From Pigmentiphaga litoralis (GTDB lineage: Bacteria > Pseudomonadota > Gammaproteobacteria > Burkholderiales > Burkholderiaceae_B): a stretch of 64,000 nt of DNA. The notes beneath the pieces were generated by a model that searched no databases, was not told the origin of the DNA, and worked only from the letters and a program-made list of their open reading frames with translations. Below, piece by piece: positions 8,360-19,106 of the stretch. The stretch's first letter is position 1; each line of letters begins with the position of its first letter. The stretch is taken from assembly GCF_014651835.1 (NCBI RefSeq), contig NZ_BMXQ01000002.1, forward strand, positions 186,001 to 250,000. The letters are read 5' to 3'. The position numbers and the translations under genes are program-made.

Positions 8360-9340
8360 TTACGGCCGCTCGAGCGTTGCCGGATCGGCGGCCGCGTCTG
8401 CCTCCAGGGCAGGGGCCGGTTCGCTCTCGTCCTTCAGTCCCACCCCGCTAAGTTGCAGGGTCAGCGACTGCCGCAGCATATGGCTGAGCTTGTCGGCGGC
8501 TGCATGGACCGGCAGGCCTTCCGGCCGCACGTTGGATATGCAGTTGCGTTCGCTGTCCATGCGCCCGGTGCGGGGCTGGTAGGTGAAGTAGATGCCCAGG
8601 CTGTCGGGCGACGTCAGCCCCGGGCGCTCTCCCACCAGCACGACCACCAGGCGGGCTTGCAGCGCCTCGCCAATGTCGTCCCCCACCGCCACGCGGCCCT
8701 GGTCCACCATGACGACGGGGGTAGCGGCCCAGTCGGTTGTAAACCGCTCGCGCAGGGCTTCCAGCAAGGGCAGGGCGTGACGTTCAACGGCGAAGGTCGA
8801 CAGACCGTCGGCCACCACAAAGGCGAGTTCCGGCGCGGGCGGCGCGGCCAGCAAGGCCTCGCGGTCGGCCTCGTCCAGCCGCCGGCCCAGGTCAGGCCGA
8901 AGCAGGTAGGTCTGCCGGTCGGGGGCCTGGCTGCGGACCTGGGCGACACGAAAGCCCGCTGCCCGCAGGCGCGTGGCCAGGTCGGCGCTGTCCAGGGGAT
9001 GGTGCACGGCATCGCGCGCCCGTGCATGGGCCAGGCCAAAGCGCAGCACCTCGGCGCTGGGCAGGCTGCCGCCAACGCGGCCGATGGCGATGCGGGCCGA
9101 CGTATGCGCGCGCAGCGCGTCCCATGGGTCGGACTGGACGAGTGGGTCGTCGACAGGCGCGTCGCCCGTCCGGACGGCCAAGGACGGTTCGGGCAAGGAC
9201 AGCCCAGGCGCAGACTGCTGCGATGCCGGTTGCGCAGAGACGGACTGCTCGGCCGAGGATGGCTCCTGAACCGACCGCTCGTTCAGCGTCTGCTTGGGCT
9301 CCTCCGGCTCCGTCGACTGACGGGATTCAAGGCTGCTCAT
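8360..9340 (-). CDS. eutC: Ethanolamine ammonia-lyase, light (small) subunit
   Basis: Small subunit of the coenzyme-B12-dependent enzyme that converts ethanolamine to acetaldehyde and ammonia. The catalytic domain is clear from about residue 70 onward (DPWDALRAHTSARIAIGRVG, then LSTFAVERHALPLL, VVLVGERPGLTSPDSLGIY and RNCISNVRPEGL). The protein is 326 residues; the first 70 or so form a Glu/Gln/Ser/Pro-rich, probably disordered extension, and the last 25 are Ala/Glu-rich. In other bacteria an N-terminal EutC extension can target the enzyme to a microcompartment, but no shell genes are seen here. The ATG has AGGAGT six bases upstream, which overlaps the end of eutB, so the two are translationally coupled. 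Confidence 0.93.
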   Translation of the reverse strand: MSSLESRQSTEPEEPKQTLNERSVQEPSSAEQSVSAQPASQQSAPGLSLPEPSLAVRTGDAPVDDPLVQSDPWDALRAHTSARIAIGRVGGSLPSAEVLRFGLAHARARDAVHHPLDSADLATRLRAAGFRVAQVRSQAPDRQTYLLRPDLGRRLDEADREALLAAPPAPELAFVVADGLSTFAVERHALPLLEALRERFTTDWAATPVVMVDQGRVAVGDDIGEALQARLVVVLVGERPGLTSPDSLGIYFTYQPRTGRMDSERNCISNVRPEGLPVHAAADKLSHMLRQSLTLQLSGVGLKDESEPAPALEADAAADPATLERP

Positions 9341-9350
9341 ATCGTGACTC

Positions 9351-10745
9351 CTATCGGCTCTGCGACAGATCCGGCAACTGCTGGAGCAGCGCGTGACCCG
9401 CCCCCACGTCCCGCAACCGGCCGGTGGTATCGGTAATCGCCATTTTTTCCAGCCAAGCTTCGAACTCCGGCGCGCGTTTCAGGCCGAGCACAGTGCGCAG
9501 GTAGATCGCGTCGTGGAAGGACGTGCTCTGGTAGTTCAGCATGATGTCGTCGGCGCCGGGCACACCCATGATGAAGGTGATGCCTGCCGCGCCCAGCATG
9601 GTCAGCAGCGTGTCCATGTCGTCCTGGTCGGCTTCGGCATGATTGGTGTAGCAGATGTCGCAGCCCATGGGCACGCCCAGCAGCTTGGCGCAGAAGTGGT
9701 CTTCCAGGCCGGCGCGGATGATCTGCTTGCCGTCGTACAGGTATTCCGGACCAATGAAGCCGACCACGGAATTGGTCAGCAGCGGCTTCAGTTCGCGGGC
9801 CACGGCGTAGGCGCGCGCTTCGCAGGTCTGCTGATCCACCCCGTGGTGCGACCCCGACGAGAGCGCGCTGCCCTGGCCGGTTTCCAGGTACATGACGTTG
9901 TCGCCCAACGTGCCACGATTGAGCGACAGCGCCGCCGCCCGCGCTTCGCGCAGCAGGTCCAGTGTGACGCCAAAGCCCTTGTTCGCGCCTTCGGTGCCCG
10001 CCACCGACTGGAAGACCAGGTCGATCGGCGCGCCCCGCTCGATCGCCTGGATCTGCGTCGTCACGTGGGTCAGCACACAGGTCTGTGTCGGGATCTCGAA
10101 CCGGGCGCGCACGTCGTCCAGCATCTGCCACAGCCGGGTCAGCGCGGTCAGCGAATCGCTGGCCGGATTGATGCCCACCACGGCATCGCCCGCGCCGTAC
10201 AGCAGGCCGTCGAGCATGCTGGCCGCAATGCCCGCGACGTCGTCGGTCGGATGGTTGGGCTGCAAGCGCACCGACAGCCGGCCCGGCAGCCCGATCGTGT
10301 TCCGAAAGCGCGTAATGACACTGCACTTGCGTGCGGCCAGCACCAGGTCCTGGTTGCGCATCAGCTTGCTCACCGCGGCGGCCATTTCGGGGGTGATGCC
10401 CGGCGCGGCGGCGGTCAGGGCCGCGCTATCGGTAGTGTCCAGCAGCAGCCAGTTGCGAAAGTCACCCACCGTGAAGTGGCTGATCGGCGCAAAGGCGGCA
10501 AGGTCATGGGTATCGATGATCAGCCGCGTGACTTCGTCGATCTCATAGGGGATCAGCACGTTCTGCAGAAAGTCGCGCAGCGGCACGTCGGCCAGCGCAA
10601 TGCGCGCCGCCATCCGTTCTTCGTACGTCGACGCCGCCAGCCCCGCCAGTTGGTCGCCCGACCGCGCCGGAGACGCCTTGGCCATCAGCGTCTTCAGGTC
10701 GGGAAACACGTAGCCCAGCGATTCGAAGCGGGTGCGGTAGGACAT
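9351..10745 (-). CDS. eutB: Ethanolamine ammonia-lyase, heavy (large) subunit
   Basis: Catalytic large subunit, 464 residues, the normal length. It starts MSYRTRFESLGYVFPDLKTL and shows the conserved barrel segments that bind ethanolamine and the adenosylcobalamin cofactor (for example QPNHPTDDVAGIAASMLDGL, LETGQGSALSSGSHHGVDQQ and LGVPMGCDICYTNHAEADQD). It is the first gene of a two-gene unit with eutC, ten bases apart. No eutA reactivase, permease, acetaldehyde dehydrogenase, regulator or carboxysome-like shell gene is present in the window, so this is the simple cytosolic eutBC arrangement common in soil bacteria, where ethanolamine serves mainly as a nitrogen source (inference). No strong ribosome site is seen before the ATG. 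Confidence 0.95.
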   Translation of the reverse strand: MSYRTRFESLGYVFPDLKTLMAKASPARSGDQLAGLAASTYEERMAARIALADVPLRDFLQNVLIPYEIDEVTRLIIDTHDLAAFAPISHFTVGDFRNWLLLDTTDSAALTAAAPGITPEMAAAVSKLMRNQDLVLAARKCSVITRFRNTIGLPGRLSVRLQPNHPTDDVAGIAASMLDGLLYGAGDAVVGINPASDSLTALTRLWQMLDDVRARFEIPTQTCVLTHVTTQIQAIERGAPIDLVFQSVAGTEGANKGFGVTLDLLREARAAALSLNRGTLGDNVMYLETGQGSALSSGSHHGVDQQTCEARAYAVARELKPLLTNSVVGFIGPEYLYDGKQIIRAGLEDHFCAKLLGVPMGCDICYTNHAEADQDDMDTLLTMLGAAGITFIMGVPGADDIMLNYQSTSFHDAIYLRTVLGLKRAPEFEAWLEKMAITDTTGRLRDVGAGHALLQQLPDLSQSR

Positions 10746-10851
10746 GGTGGGCGGGCGTCTCGCGAAGTAGGCGTTTACCAGCGCCCATCATGGACGGGGG
10801 AATGCCTTGCAGGCAAGCAGATTCGGGCGGTGAGCCGGCTGACGCGCCCAT

Positions 10852-10884
10852 AAAAAAACCCTCGACCGGAGTCGAGGGTTTTTT
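10852..10884 (-). terminator. Rho-independent terminator downstream of groEL
   Basis: Perfect stem AACCCTCGAC / GTCGAGGGTT with the four-base loop CGGA, flanked by A7 on one side and T6 on the other, so it can act in both directions. It lies 65 bases after the groEL stop codon on the groEL strand and about 107 bases ahead of the eutB start, separating the two transcripts. Confidence 0.9.
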
Positions 10885-10948
10885 GTCGTGCAGCCCCCGG
10901 GCAAGCCCGGGGAGGTCGTACAGAGGTGTCGCGTAAAGGAAGCGGGAC

Positions 10949-12622
<1,674 letters not shown>

Positions 12623-12668
12623 CTAGAAGCGAAATCGGGTGATCAACACAGCAGAGCGCGGCAGGCGC

Positions 12669-12956
12669 TTACTGGATCACTGCCAGGATTTCTTCTTCGC
12701 GGATAACAATCAGTTCTTCGCCGTCGATCTTGACGGTCTGGCCGGCGTACTTTCCGAACAGGACCTTGTCGCCGACCTTAAGGTCAACCGGGCTTACCTT
12801 GCCGTCGTCACTCTTCTTGCCAGGACCGACAGCCAGGACTTCGCCTTGATCAGGCTTTTCAGCAGCGCTTTCAGGGATCACGATGCCCGAAGCGGTTGTA
12901 CGCACGTTGTCGAGACGCTTGAGGATCACGCGATCCTGCAGGGGACGGAGGGCCAT
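12669..12956 (-). CDS. groES: 10-kDa co-chaperonin GroES
   Basis: Seven-subunit lid of the GroEL chamber, 95 residues. The start [16 protein letters not shown] is set by the ATG at 12956 with AGGAGT just upstream; longer in-frame starts give unrelated leader residues. The mobile loop that touches GroEL is at about residues 17-33 ([17 protein letters not shown]), and the end [17 protein letters not shown] is typical. First gene of the operon, with an untranslated leader of roughly 160 bases that includes a CIRCE inverted repeat, so heat induction through HrcA is expected. Confidence 0.97.
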   Translation of the reverse strand: MALRPLQDRVILKRLDNVRTTASGIVIPESAAEKPDQGEVLAVGPGKKSDDGKVSPVDLKVGDKVLFGKYAGQTVKIDGEELIVIREEEILAVIQ

Positions 12957-13097
12957 ACAAACTCCTGATATACGAAAATTGACGTATGAATTGGAAAAAG
13001 GGGCTGAGTCAGCCAGGATCGGCAGTCCGGACACGCAAGGCGCCGCGGACACCGGATCGCAGTGGTGGGGCAGGCGGATGCAGGGCGTCCGTCGCTG

Positions 13098-13124
13098 TTA
13101 GCACTCTATGCGATCGAGTGCTAA
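13098..13124 (-). promoter_or_regulatory. CIRCE operator (HrcA binding site) of groESL
   Basis: Exact match to the CIRCE consensus: TTAGCACTC, a nine-base spacer, then GAGTGCTAA. It is placed at the transcription start of groES and touches the -10 hexamer by one base, so bound HrcA would block RNA polymerase. This is established family knowledge for CIRCE; the hrcA gene itself is not in this window. Confidence 0.96.
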
Positions 13125-13152
13125 TTATAGGGACGGTGTTGCCCTGTTTCAA
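13124..13152 (-). promoter_or_regulatory. Sigma-70 promoter of groES-groEL
   Basis: Read on the minus strand, TTGAAA (13152-13147) and TATAAT (13129-13124) are separated by exactly 17 bases, an almost perfect vegetative promoter. The last base of the -10 is the first base of the CIRCE element. The predicted start lies within CIRCE. Confidence 0.9.
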
Positions 13153-13252
13153 GGGCGGGCCGGATTTATATTTGTTTGTAAGTGCCGCGGAGCGGATCAA
13201 GGCGGCGAAGGACGCGTCGCTGGGGGTAGCGAGCAAGTGCTGGCTTTGTAGC

Positions 13253-13283
13253 ACAGCGGCCGCGGGGTTGCCGCGGCCGCTGT
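13253..13283. other. Perfect 13-bp GC-rich inverted repeat
   Basis: ACAGCGGCCGCGG and its exact complement separated by the five-base loop GGTTG. It sits 35 bases past the stop of the minus-strand SDR gene and beyond the groES promoter, so it most likely ends the SDR transcript and shields the groES promoter. There is no U tract on either side, so it is not a classical terminator. Confidence 0.5.
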
Positions 13284-13317
13284 CAGGGAAACTACCCGGT
13301 GCGGGCAGGCCGGCCGG

Positions 13318-14088
13318 TCAGGCGCCGCCCCACTGCATGGTCAGTCCGCCATCCATGGTCCAGGTCTGACCGGTCACGTAATCGCCGTCGTCGGACGCCA
13401 GGAACAGGGCCAGGCGGGCAATTTCTTCGGGCTGGCCCGGGCGGTGCCACGGAATCGCCTTCATCGACTCGGCCTTCTTTTCCGGATCGTCCAGGCGTTC
13501 CTGCGTCATGGGCGTCTGGATCAGTCCCGGCGCAATGTTGTTCACGTTGATCTTGTCTTCGGCCAGTTCACGCGACAGGCTGCGGGCCAGTGATCCGACA
13601 CCCGCCTTGGCCATGCCGTAGGGGGCGCTTTCCGGTGTGGGCAGGTGCTGCGCGACCGACGAGATGTTGACGATGCGCCCGCCCGGCCCGGCGGCGCGGC
13701 GACGCTTGATGAAGGCGCGGCAGCAGAACAGCGGGCCCATCAAATCCGTGCGCAGGATCAGTTCGACCTGTTCGTCGGTCAGGTCGACGACCGGGACGCC
13801 GCCCATGCCCTTGCCGGCGTTGTTCACCAGGATATCCAGGCTGCCGAAGGTGTTGATTACCTCGTCAAAGGTGCGTTCGACCGATGCCGAGTCGCCCACG
13901 TCGCCCTGGATCACGATGGCGCGGCGGCCGGCGGCTTCGATCAGGCGGCGGGTTTCCTCGGCGCCGTCCTTGTCGGTGTGATAGGTGATGGCGACGTCGG
14001 CGCCTTCCTGCGCAAACAGGGCGGCGATGGCCTGGCCAATGCCCGAATCGGCGCCCGTGATCAACGCGCGTTTGCCTTGCAATTTCAT
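13318..14088 (-). CDS. SDR family oxidoreductase (glucose 1-dehydrogenase-like)
   Basis: Classical SDR of 256 residues. The N terminus MKLQGKRALITGADSGIGQA has the TGxxxGxG cofactor loop; NNAG follows at about residue 90, catalytic Ser in NISSVAQHL and YGMAK as the YxxxK site. The C terminus SDDGDYVTGQTWTMDGGLTM is the usual SDR closing. AGGAG precedes the ATG. The protein resembles the family annotated as glucose 1-dehydrogenase or 3-oxoacyl-ACP reductase, but SDR substrate cannot be read from such motifs. It lies 34 bases after recQ on the same strand, so it may be co-transcribed with it. Confidence 0.88.
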   Translation of the reverse strand: MKLQGKRALITGADSGIGQAIAALFAQEGADVAITYHTDKDGAEETRRLIEAAGRRAIVIQGDVGDSASVERTFDEVINTFGSLDILVNNAGKGMGGVPVVDLTDEQVELILRTDLMGPLFCCRAFIKRRRAAGPGGRIVNISSVAQHLPTPESAPYGMAKAGVGSLARSLSRELAEDKINVNNIAPGLIQTPMTQERLDDPEKKAESMKAIPWHRPGQPEEIARLALFLASDDGDYVTGQTWTMDGGLTMQWGGA

Positions 14089-14122
14089 TGAGTGCTCCTG
14101 TCAGGGTTGCAAAAGGACGGCA

Positions 14123-16117
14123 TCAGGCGCTGGTGACACGCTCGGCTGGCTGCACGAAGCTCGCCACGAACGCGCGATGCGCGCCGTCCTCGAATGACAC
14201 GGTGATGGTGTCCGCGTCCACCCGTTCAACGGTGCCGGTGCCATGACGGCGCACGCTGACGATGTCGCCCGGGGCGAAGGGGGGACGGGGTTTGTCGGCC
14301 GCGGCGGGTGGGGCGGTCGCGGCCGGTGTCCCCGGCACGGCGGCGGTATCCGCTTTGACGGCGGCGGTGTCCACGGACTGCACCGGGCCGCTCGCCCTGC
14401 CCGACCGGTCATGGGCGGCATTGGCGGCCACACCGCCCATGCCCCCGCCGCGTCGTGCCATCAGGGCGTCGTCGCGGCTCACGCGGATGCTGGCGTCGCC
14501 AGGCGTCTGCACCGCGTTTTCCACGGCCTGGCGGGCCGATGCCGCGGCGATCCGGCGGCAGCTGTCGCAGGTGCCGCAGGGGCCACTTTCCGATGTCGCA
14601 TCGAAATGCGCCAGCAGCGCCTGCCAGCGGCATGCGCCGCTATGGGCATACGCCACCATTTCTTCGAGCATGGCGCGGTCGTGTTCCCGCTTTTCGCGGT
14701 AGGCCGCAGCCAGCGCCTGCAGGTCGCGATCCACCACTTCTGCGATCGCCACACGCAGGTGGCCCTGCCTGTCCTTGACGATGACTTCGTGGTCCAGCAG
14801 CAGGCTGATCGACACCTGCACCTTGCTGCGTGGGCGTTCCAGATGCTCGCACAGCGCATCGGTGGTCCAGCCTGCCGCGGCGGTTTCCGGGGGATGGAGC
14901 AGGGCTGCGTAGACCGCGCCCACGTCATCGGCCGACGGATATTTGCCCGCCATGAAGAAGCGCTGCACGGCCTGATCCTTGTCATGGAACAGCAGGGTGC
15001 ACTGCGCCACGTCGCCATCGCGCCCGCCGCGGCCAGATTCCTGGTAATAGGCGTCCAGGCCCGACGGCGTCTGGAAATGGATGACGAAACGGATGTCGGA
15101 TTTGTCCACGCCCAGTCCGAAGGCATTGGTGGCGACCATGACGCGGACGTCGCCCGTCATGAACGCGTCCTGGCTGGCCCGCCGCTGCGCCGAGCCCATG
15201 CGGCCGTGGTAGCGGCCCACCGACTCACCGGTTTCGGCCAGCGCGCTGTAGACCTGTTCCACCGCGGCGACCGTGGCGCAATAGACCATACCGGCGCCTT
15301 CGGTGCGCTGCACCAGGTCGCGAACGCGGGACAGCTTGGCCTGTTCGTCGGTGACCGTCTCGACGGCGTAGTGCAGGTTGGGGCGGAAGACGCCGGTGTT
15401 GATCACCGCCGCGTCTTGCATCTGCAATTGTTGTGTCAGATCTGCGATGACTTCCTGCGTGGCCGTGGCCGTCAGCGCCAGCACCGGCGGGCTGCCCAGC
15501 GCACGCGCCGCCGCCCCGATCTCCAGAAAGGCGGGCCGGAAATCATGGCCCCACTGCGAGATGCAATGGGCTTCATCCACCACCAGCAGGCTGATCGCAT
15601 GGGCCGACAAGGCCTCCACGATGTCGGGCGAACCCAGTCGTTCGGGCGTGGTGAACACGATGCGCGCGGACCCGTCGGCAATGGCTGCCTCGGTCTGGCG
15701 GGCCTCGTCGGATTCAATCGCGCTGTTCAGCTGCACCGCGGCGATACCCAGGGCGCGCAGCTTGTCGCACTGGTCTTTCATCAGCGCAATCAATGGGGTG
15801 ACGACCACCGTGCACCCCGGCAGCATCAAGGCCGGCAACTGGTAGCACAGCGACTTGCCCGCACCGGTCGGCATGACAGCCACCGTGTGCTTGCCGCGCA
15901 GGACCCGGTCGATGACCGCCGACTGACCTTCGCGCAGCCGTTCCAGCCCGAACACGTCGCGCAGCAGGCGCCCGATGTCGGCCTTGTAGGTCGCGAAGGA
16001 CGCTCGGCCCGATGCAGCGCGGGACGATCCCGGACGGCGGGACGGCGCCTTGGTGGCGCGGCGGGGCGGGGCCTTGCGGGCAGGGGACGATGCAGCGACA
16101 GCGGTAGCGACAGGCAT
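14123..16117 (-). CDS. recQ: ATP-dependent DNA helicase RecQ with extra C-terminal module
   Basis: 3'-5' helicase of about 664 residues. Walker A (PTGAGKS, about 83-89), DEAH box (about 181-184), [21 protein letters not shown] and the arginine-finger [10 protein letters not shown] are all intact. A zinc-binding RecQ-Ct segment follows with Cys residues in HSGACRWQ and GPCGTCDSC. The HRDC domain found at the end of E. coli RecQ is not recognisable. Instead a Pro/Ala/Thr-rich linker with the repeat [14 protein letters not shown] leads to a final 45-residue unit ([20 protein letters not shown] and onward) that looks like a small beta-barrel of the DUF3553/Tudor-like kind. The first 40 residues are basic, Ala/Arg/Pro-rich. 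The start is uncertain: a GTG at 16183 is also possible. Confidence 0.9.
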   Translation of the reverse strand: MPVATAVAASSPARKAPPRRATKAPSRRPGSSRAASGRASFATYKADIGRLLRDVFGLERLREGQSAVIDRVLRGKHTVAVMPTGAGKSLCYQLPALMLPGCTVVVTPLIALMKDQCDKLRALGIAAVQLNSAIESDEARQTEAAIADGSARIVFTTPERLGSPDIVEALSAHAISLLVVDEAHCISQWGHDFRPAFLEIGAAARALGSPPVLALTATATQEVIADLTQQLQMQDAAVINTGVFRPNLHYAVETVTDEQAKLSRVRDLVQRTEGAGMVYCATVAAVEQVYSALAETGESVGRYHGRMGSAQRRASQDAFMTGDVRVMVATNAFGLGVDKSDIRFVIHFQTPSGLDAYYQESGRGGRDGDVAQCTLLFHDKDQAVQRFFMAGKYPSADDVGAVYAALLHPPETAAAGWTTDALCEHLERPRSKVQVSISLLLDHEVIVKDRQGHLRVAIAEVVDRDLQALAAAYREKREHDRAMLEEMVAYAHSGACRWQALLAHFDATSESGPCGTCDSCRRIAAASARQAVENAVQTPGDASIRVSRDDALMARRGGGMGGVAANAAHDRSGRASGPVQSVDTAAVKADTAAVPGTPAATAPPAAADKPRPPFAPGDIVSVRRHGTGTVERVDADTITVSFEDGAHRAFVASFVQPAERVTSA

Positions 16118-16225
16118 GAGGAAGACGCAGCGATGAACGATGGTGAGCCTTCCTGCGCAGATTCTGTGCCCGGCGGACGGCACGCTATGTGCTGGAAAAG
16201 GTCATCCAGGAGATAAGGAAACACC

Positions 16226-16576
16226 ATGCCAGACACCATCAATCCCCTCGTCAAGGAACGCCTTGCCGACCAACCCGACATGACCGGCGGCGCGCCCCGG
16301 CCCAAACACGTGGACGCCGACGATCCGCCTGTGTCCACCATGGACAACGTGCCGCGCGCCGAGCGTCATGACCAGCCTGGTTTCGACCAGGCCGTGGCGG
16401 CCGAAGAGTCGCAGGCACGGGTTGGCACCTTGCCCGGTACGGATGAGTACGCCGATGCAGCCCGTACTCGCGCCCACAGCCAGCCCGAGAAAGCGGCCGG
16501 CGACGGCGACCTGGAGCAGGGCACGGCCCGCCAGGGCGGTCCCGTGGGCGGCCAGCGCACGAACGACAAGGACTGA
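16226..16576 (+). CDS. Hypothetical small hydrophilic protein, probably disordered
   Basis: A 116-residue protein that I do not recognise. It is rich in Asp, Gly, Ala, Pro, Gln and Arg, has no cysteine, no hydrophobic segment and no signal peptide, and so is probably soluble and largely unfolded. The start is well supported: AGGAGAT followed by AAGGA lies 7-18 bases before the ATG. Codon use follows its neighbours. It is divergent from recQ and lies 88 bases ahead of an SDR whose family often belongs to general stress regulons. Composition and context suggest a stress- or desiccation-related hydrophilin-like role, which is inference only. Confidence 0.65.
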   Translation: MPDTINPLVKERLADQPDMTGGAPRPKHVDADDPPVSTMDNVPRAERHDQPGFDQAVAAEESQARVGTLPGTDEYADAARTRAHSQPEKAAGDGDLEQGTARQGGPVGGQRTNDKD

Positions 16577-16664
16577 CCGGCCGCTGGCGCGCGGGGCGAC
16601 GTTCATCCCGGCGCCCGTGCTGCCTCGCGCCGCGTCTTCACCCAACCCATTCAGGAGCCTTCTG

Positions 16665-17573
16665 ATGTCGAATGACCAGACCCCCAACCAATATGCAATG
16701 CAAAATCCGCTGACCCAGTACCCGCAGCCGCCGTTCCCCAAGCAGGAACAGCCCGAGCCCGGGCTGGACATGAAAATGAATCCCCCGCCCGATCATGGCG
16801 AGAAAACCTATCGCGGCTTTGGCCGTCTGGCGGGCCGCAAGGCGCTGATTACCGGCGGTGACTCGGGCATCGGCCGCGCCGTGGCCATTGCCTTTGCGCG
16901 CGAAGGCGCCGATGTCGCCATCAACTATCTGCCCGAAGAAGAGCCCGATGCAAAAGAGGTCGTGCAACTGATCGAGGAAGCCGGCCGCAAGGCCTTTCCG
17001 CTGCCGGGCGACCTGACCAGCGAGTCCTTCTGCAAGTCCTTGATCGCCAATGCGAGCAAAGCGCTGGGCGGGCTCGACATTCTGGTCAACGTGGGCGGCA
17101 AGCAGTTGACGCAGGAAACGATCGAAGACATCACCACCGAACAGTTCGACGCCACGTTCAAGACCAATGTGTATGCGCTCTTCTGGCTGTGCAAGGCCGC
17201 CGTGCCACTGATGCCGCCAGGCGCGACCATCATCAACACCGCGTCGATCCAGTCGTATCAGCCGTCTGGCGGCCTGCTGGACTATGCGTCCACCAAGGCC
17301 GCTATCGTCGGCTTTACCAAGGCGCTGGCCGAACAGATGGCGCCGCGCGGCATCCGGGTGAACGCCGTCGCCCCGGGCCCGTTCTGGACCGTGCTGCAAC
17401 CGACCGGTGGCCAGCCACCAGAAAAGGTCGTGCATTTTGGTGAGCAGTTGCCGATGAAACGCCCGGGTCAACCGGCCGAGCTGGCGCCGGTGTATGTGCT
17501 GCTGGCTTCGCAAGAGTCGAGCTTTACGACGGGCGAGGTTTATGGCGTGACAGGCGGCAAGCCGACGCCCTGA
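16665..17573 (+). CDS. SDR family oxidoreductase, long N-terminal type (YhdF/YhxD-like)
   Basis: SDR of 302 residues with a Pro/Gln-rich lead of about 50 residues ([20 protein letters not shown]) before the Rossmann fold. The cofactor loop is [10 protein letters not shown] and the catalytic lysine site is YASTK. The usual NNAG motif reads NVGG (LVNVGGKQ), a mild deviation also seen in this subgroup. The ATG at 16665 is preceded by CAGGAGC. Members of this subgroup in bacilli and enterics are general-stress proteins of unknown substrate. It is downstream of the small hydrophilic protein on the same strand, 88 bases away, and may share its transcript. Confidence 0.88.
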   Translation: MSNDQTPNQYAMQNPLTQYPQPPFPKQEQPEPGLDMKMNPPPDHGEKTYRGFGRLAGRKALITGGDSGIGRAVAIAFAREGADVAINYLPEEEPDAKEVVQLIEEAGRKAFPLPGDLTSESFCKSLIANASKALGGLDILVNVGGKQLTQETIEDITTEQFDATFKTNVYALFWLCKAAVPLMPPGATIINTASIQSYQPSGGLLDYASTKAAIVGFTKALAEQMAPRGIRVNAVAPGPFWTVLQPTGGQPPEKVVHFGEQLPMKRPGQPAELAPVYVLLASQESSFTTGEVYGVTGGKPTP

Positions 17574-17671
17574 TCGGGCCGCGAGGGCGGAGGTTTCTTC
17601 CTGTCGCGGCATGCTTCTGGCTGGCATCCAGACAGCTGCCACGGCAGGCGCCGCCTTGCATGGAGATCAGA

Positions 17672-19102
17672 ATGTTTGGCCTTACCGCATTGGAACTGGC
17701 GCGTATCCAGTTCGGATTCACCATCTCGTTCCACATCATCTTTCCAGCGATCACCATCGGGCTGGCCAGTTACCTGGCCGTGCTCGAAGGCTGCTGGCTC
17801 AAGACCCGCCGCGCTTTCTATCGCGACCTGTATCACTTCTGGCTCAAGATATTTGCCGTCAACTTCGGCATGGGTGTGGTGTCCGGACTGGTCATGTCCT
17901 ATCAGTTCGGCACCAACTGGAGCTACTTTTCCACGTTCGCCGGCAGCGTGACCGGTCCGTTGCTCGCGTATGAAGTCCTGACTGCGTTCTTTCTTGAAGC
18001 AGGCTTTCTGGGCGTCATGCTCTTCGGCTGGAGCCGCGTCGGGCCGGGCCTGCATTTCTTTTCTACCATCATGGTGGCGGTCGGCACCCTGATCTCGATG
18101 ACGTGGATCATCTCGTCCAACAGCTGGATGCAGACGCCGCAGGGCCACGCGATCATCGACGGGCGCATCGTGCCGCAGGACTGGTTGGCCATTATCTTCA
18201 ACCCGTCGTTTCCGTATCGGCTCGCGCACATGGGCGTCGCCGCCTTTCTGGCCACGGCGCTGATGGTGGGCGCCTCGGGCGCGTGGCATCTGCTCAAGGG
18301 CAATGACAGCAGGGCGGTGCGCAAGATGTTGTCCATGGCCATGTGGATGGCGCTTATTGTTGCGCCGCTGCAGGCGGTGATCGGCGACCTGCACGGATTG
18401 AACACGCTCAAGCATCAGCCGGCCAAGATCGCGGCGATCGAAGGACATTGGGAAAAGTCGCCGCCAGGTGAAGGCGTGCCGCTGATCCTGTTCGGCCTGC
18501 CCGACATGGAGCGGGAAGAAACGCGATACGCCGTCGAGATTCCGAAGCTGGGCAGCCTGATCCTGACCCACAGCCTGACGGGCGAACTGCCTGTGCTCAA
18601 GGACTTCGCGAAAGAAGACCGGCCCAATTCCACGGTGGTGTTCTGGTCCTTCCGGACCATGGTCGGCCTTGGCCTGCTCATGATCCTGCTCGGACTCTGG
18701 AGTGCGTGGCTGCGCTGGCGCGGGCGGCTGTATACCTCGCGCGGCTTTTTCCGGTTCGCGGTGGCGATGGGTCCGGCGGGCATCCTGGCGATCCTGGCCG
18801 GCTGGTACACGACCGAAATCGGCCGACAGCCTTGGGTGGTCTATGGTGTGATGCGTACGGCCGACGCGGTCTCGAAGCACGATGCCATCCAGATGAGCGT
18901 AACGCTGGCGCTTTTCGTGGTGGTGTACTTCGTCGTGTTCGGCGCAGGGACGGCCTTCGTGCTGCGGCTGATCGGCAAGGGACCGTCGTCTTTCGAAGGC
19001 GCCCAACCGCCCCTGGGCGGGCCCGGCGAAGAACGCCAGCAGATGCGCCCGCTGTCGGCCGCGGCCGATGCGACGCCTTCCACCCACACGACCGGGAGCT
19101 GA
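17672..19102 (+). CDS. cioA: Cytochrome bd-type quinol oxidase subunit I (cyanide-insensitive CioA-like)
   Basis: Heme-carrying subunit of a bd-type terminal oxidase, 476 residues. The start MFGLTALELARIQFGFTISF is typical of CioA; a start at 17660 is possible, but its GGAGA is better read as the ribosome site for 17672. The quinol loop shows GDLHGLNTLKHQPAKIAAIE with a short Q-loop after it, lacking the long insert of E. coli CydA; this short form is the one found in cyanide-insensitive oxidases. About nine membrane helices are visible. It forms an operon with subunit II and a small third protein and would reduce oxygen to water using ubiquinol at low oxygen or in the presence of cytochrome c oxidase inhibitors. 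Confidence 0.93.
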   Translation: MFGLTALELARIQFGFTISFHIIFPAITIGLASYLAVLEGCWLKTRRAFYRDLYHFWLKIFAVNFGMGVVSGLVMSYQFGTNWSYFSTFAGSVTGPLLAYEVLTAFFLEAGFLGVMLFGWSRVGPGLHFFSTIMVAVGTLISMTWIISSNSWMQTPQGHAIIDGRIVPQDWLAIIFNPSFPYRLAHMGVAAFLATALMVGASGAWHLLKGNDSRAVRKMLSMAMWMALIVAPLQAVIGDLHGLNTLKHQPAKIAAIEGHWEKSPPGEGVPLILFGLPDMEREETRYAVEIPKLGSLILTHSLTGELPVLKDFAKEDRPNSTVVFWSFRTMVGLGLLMILLGLWSAWLRWRGRLYTSRGFFRFAVAMGPAGILAILAGWYTTEIGRQPWVVYGVMRTADAVSKHDAIQMSVTLALFVVVYFVVFGAGTAFVLRLIGKGPSSFEGAQPPLGGPGEERQQMRPLSAAADATPSTHTTGS

Positions 19103-19106
19103 CGCC

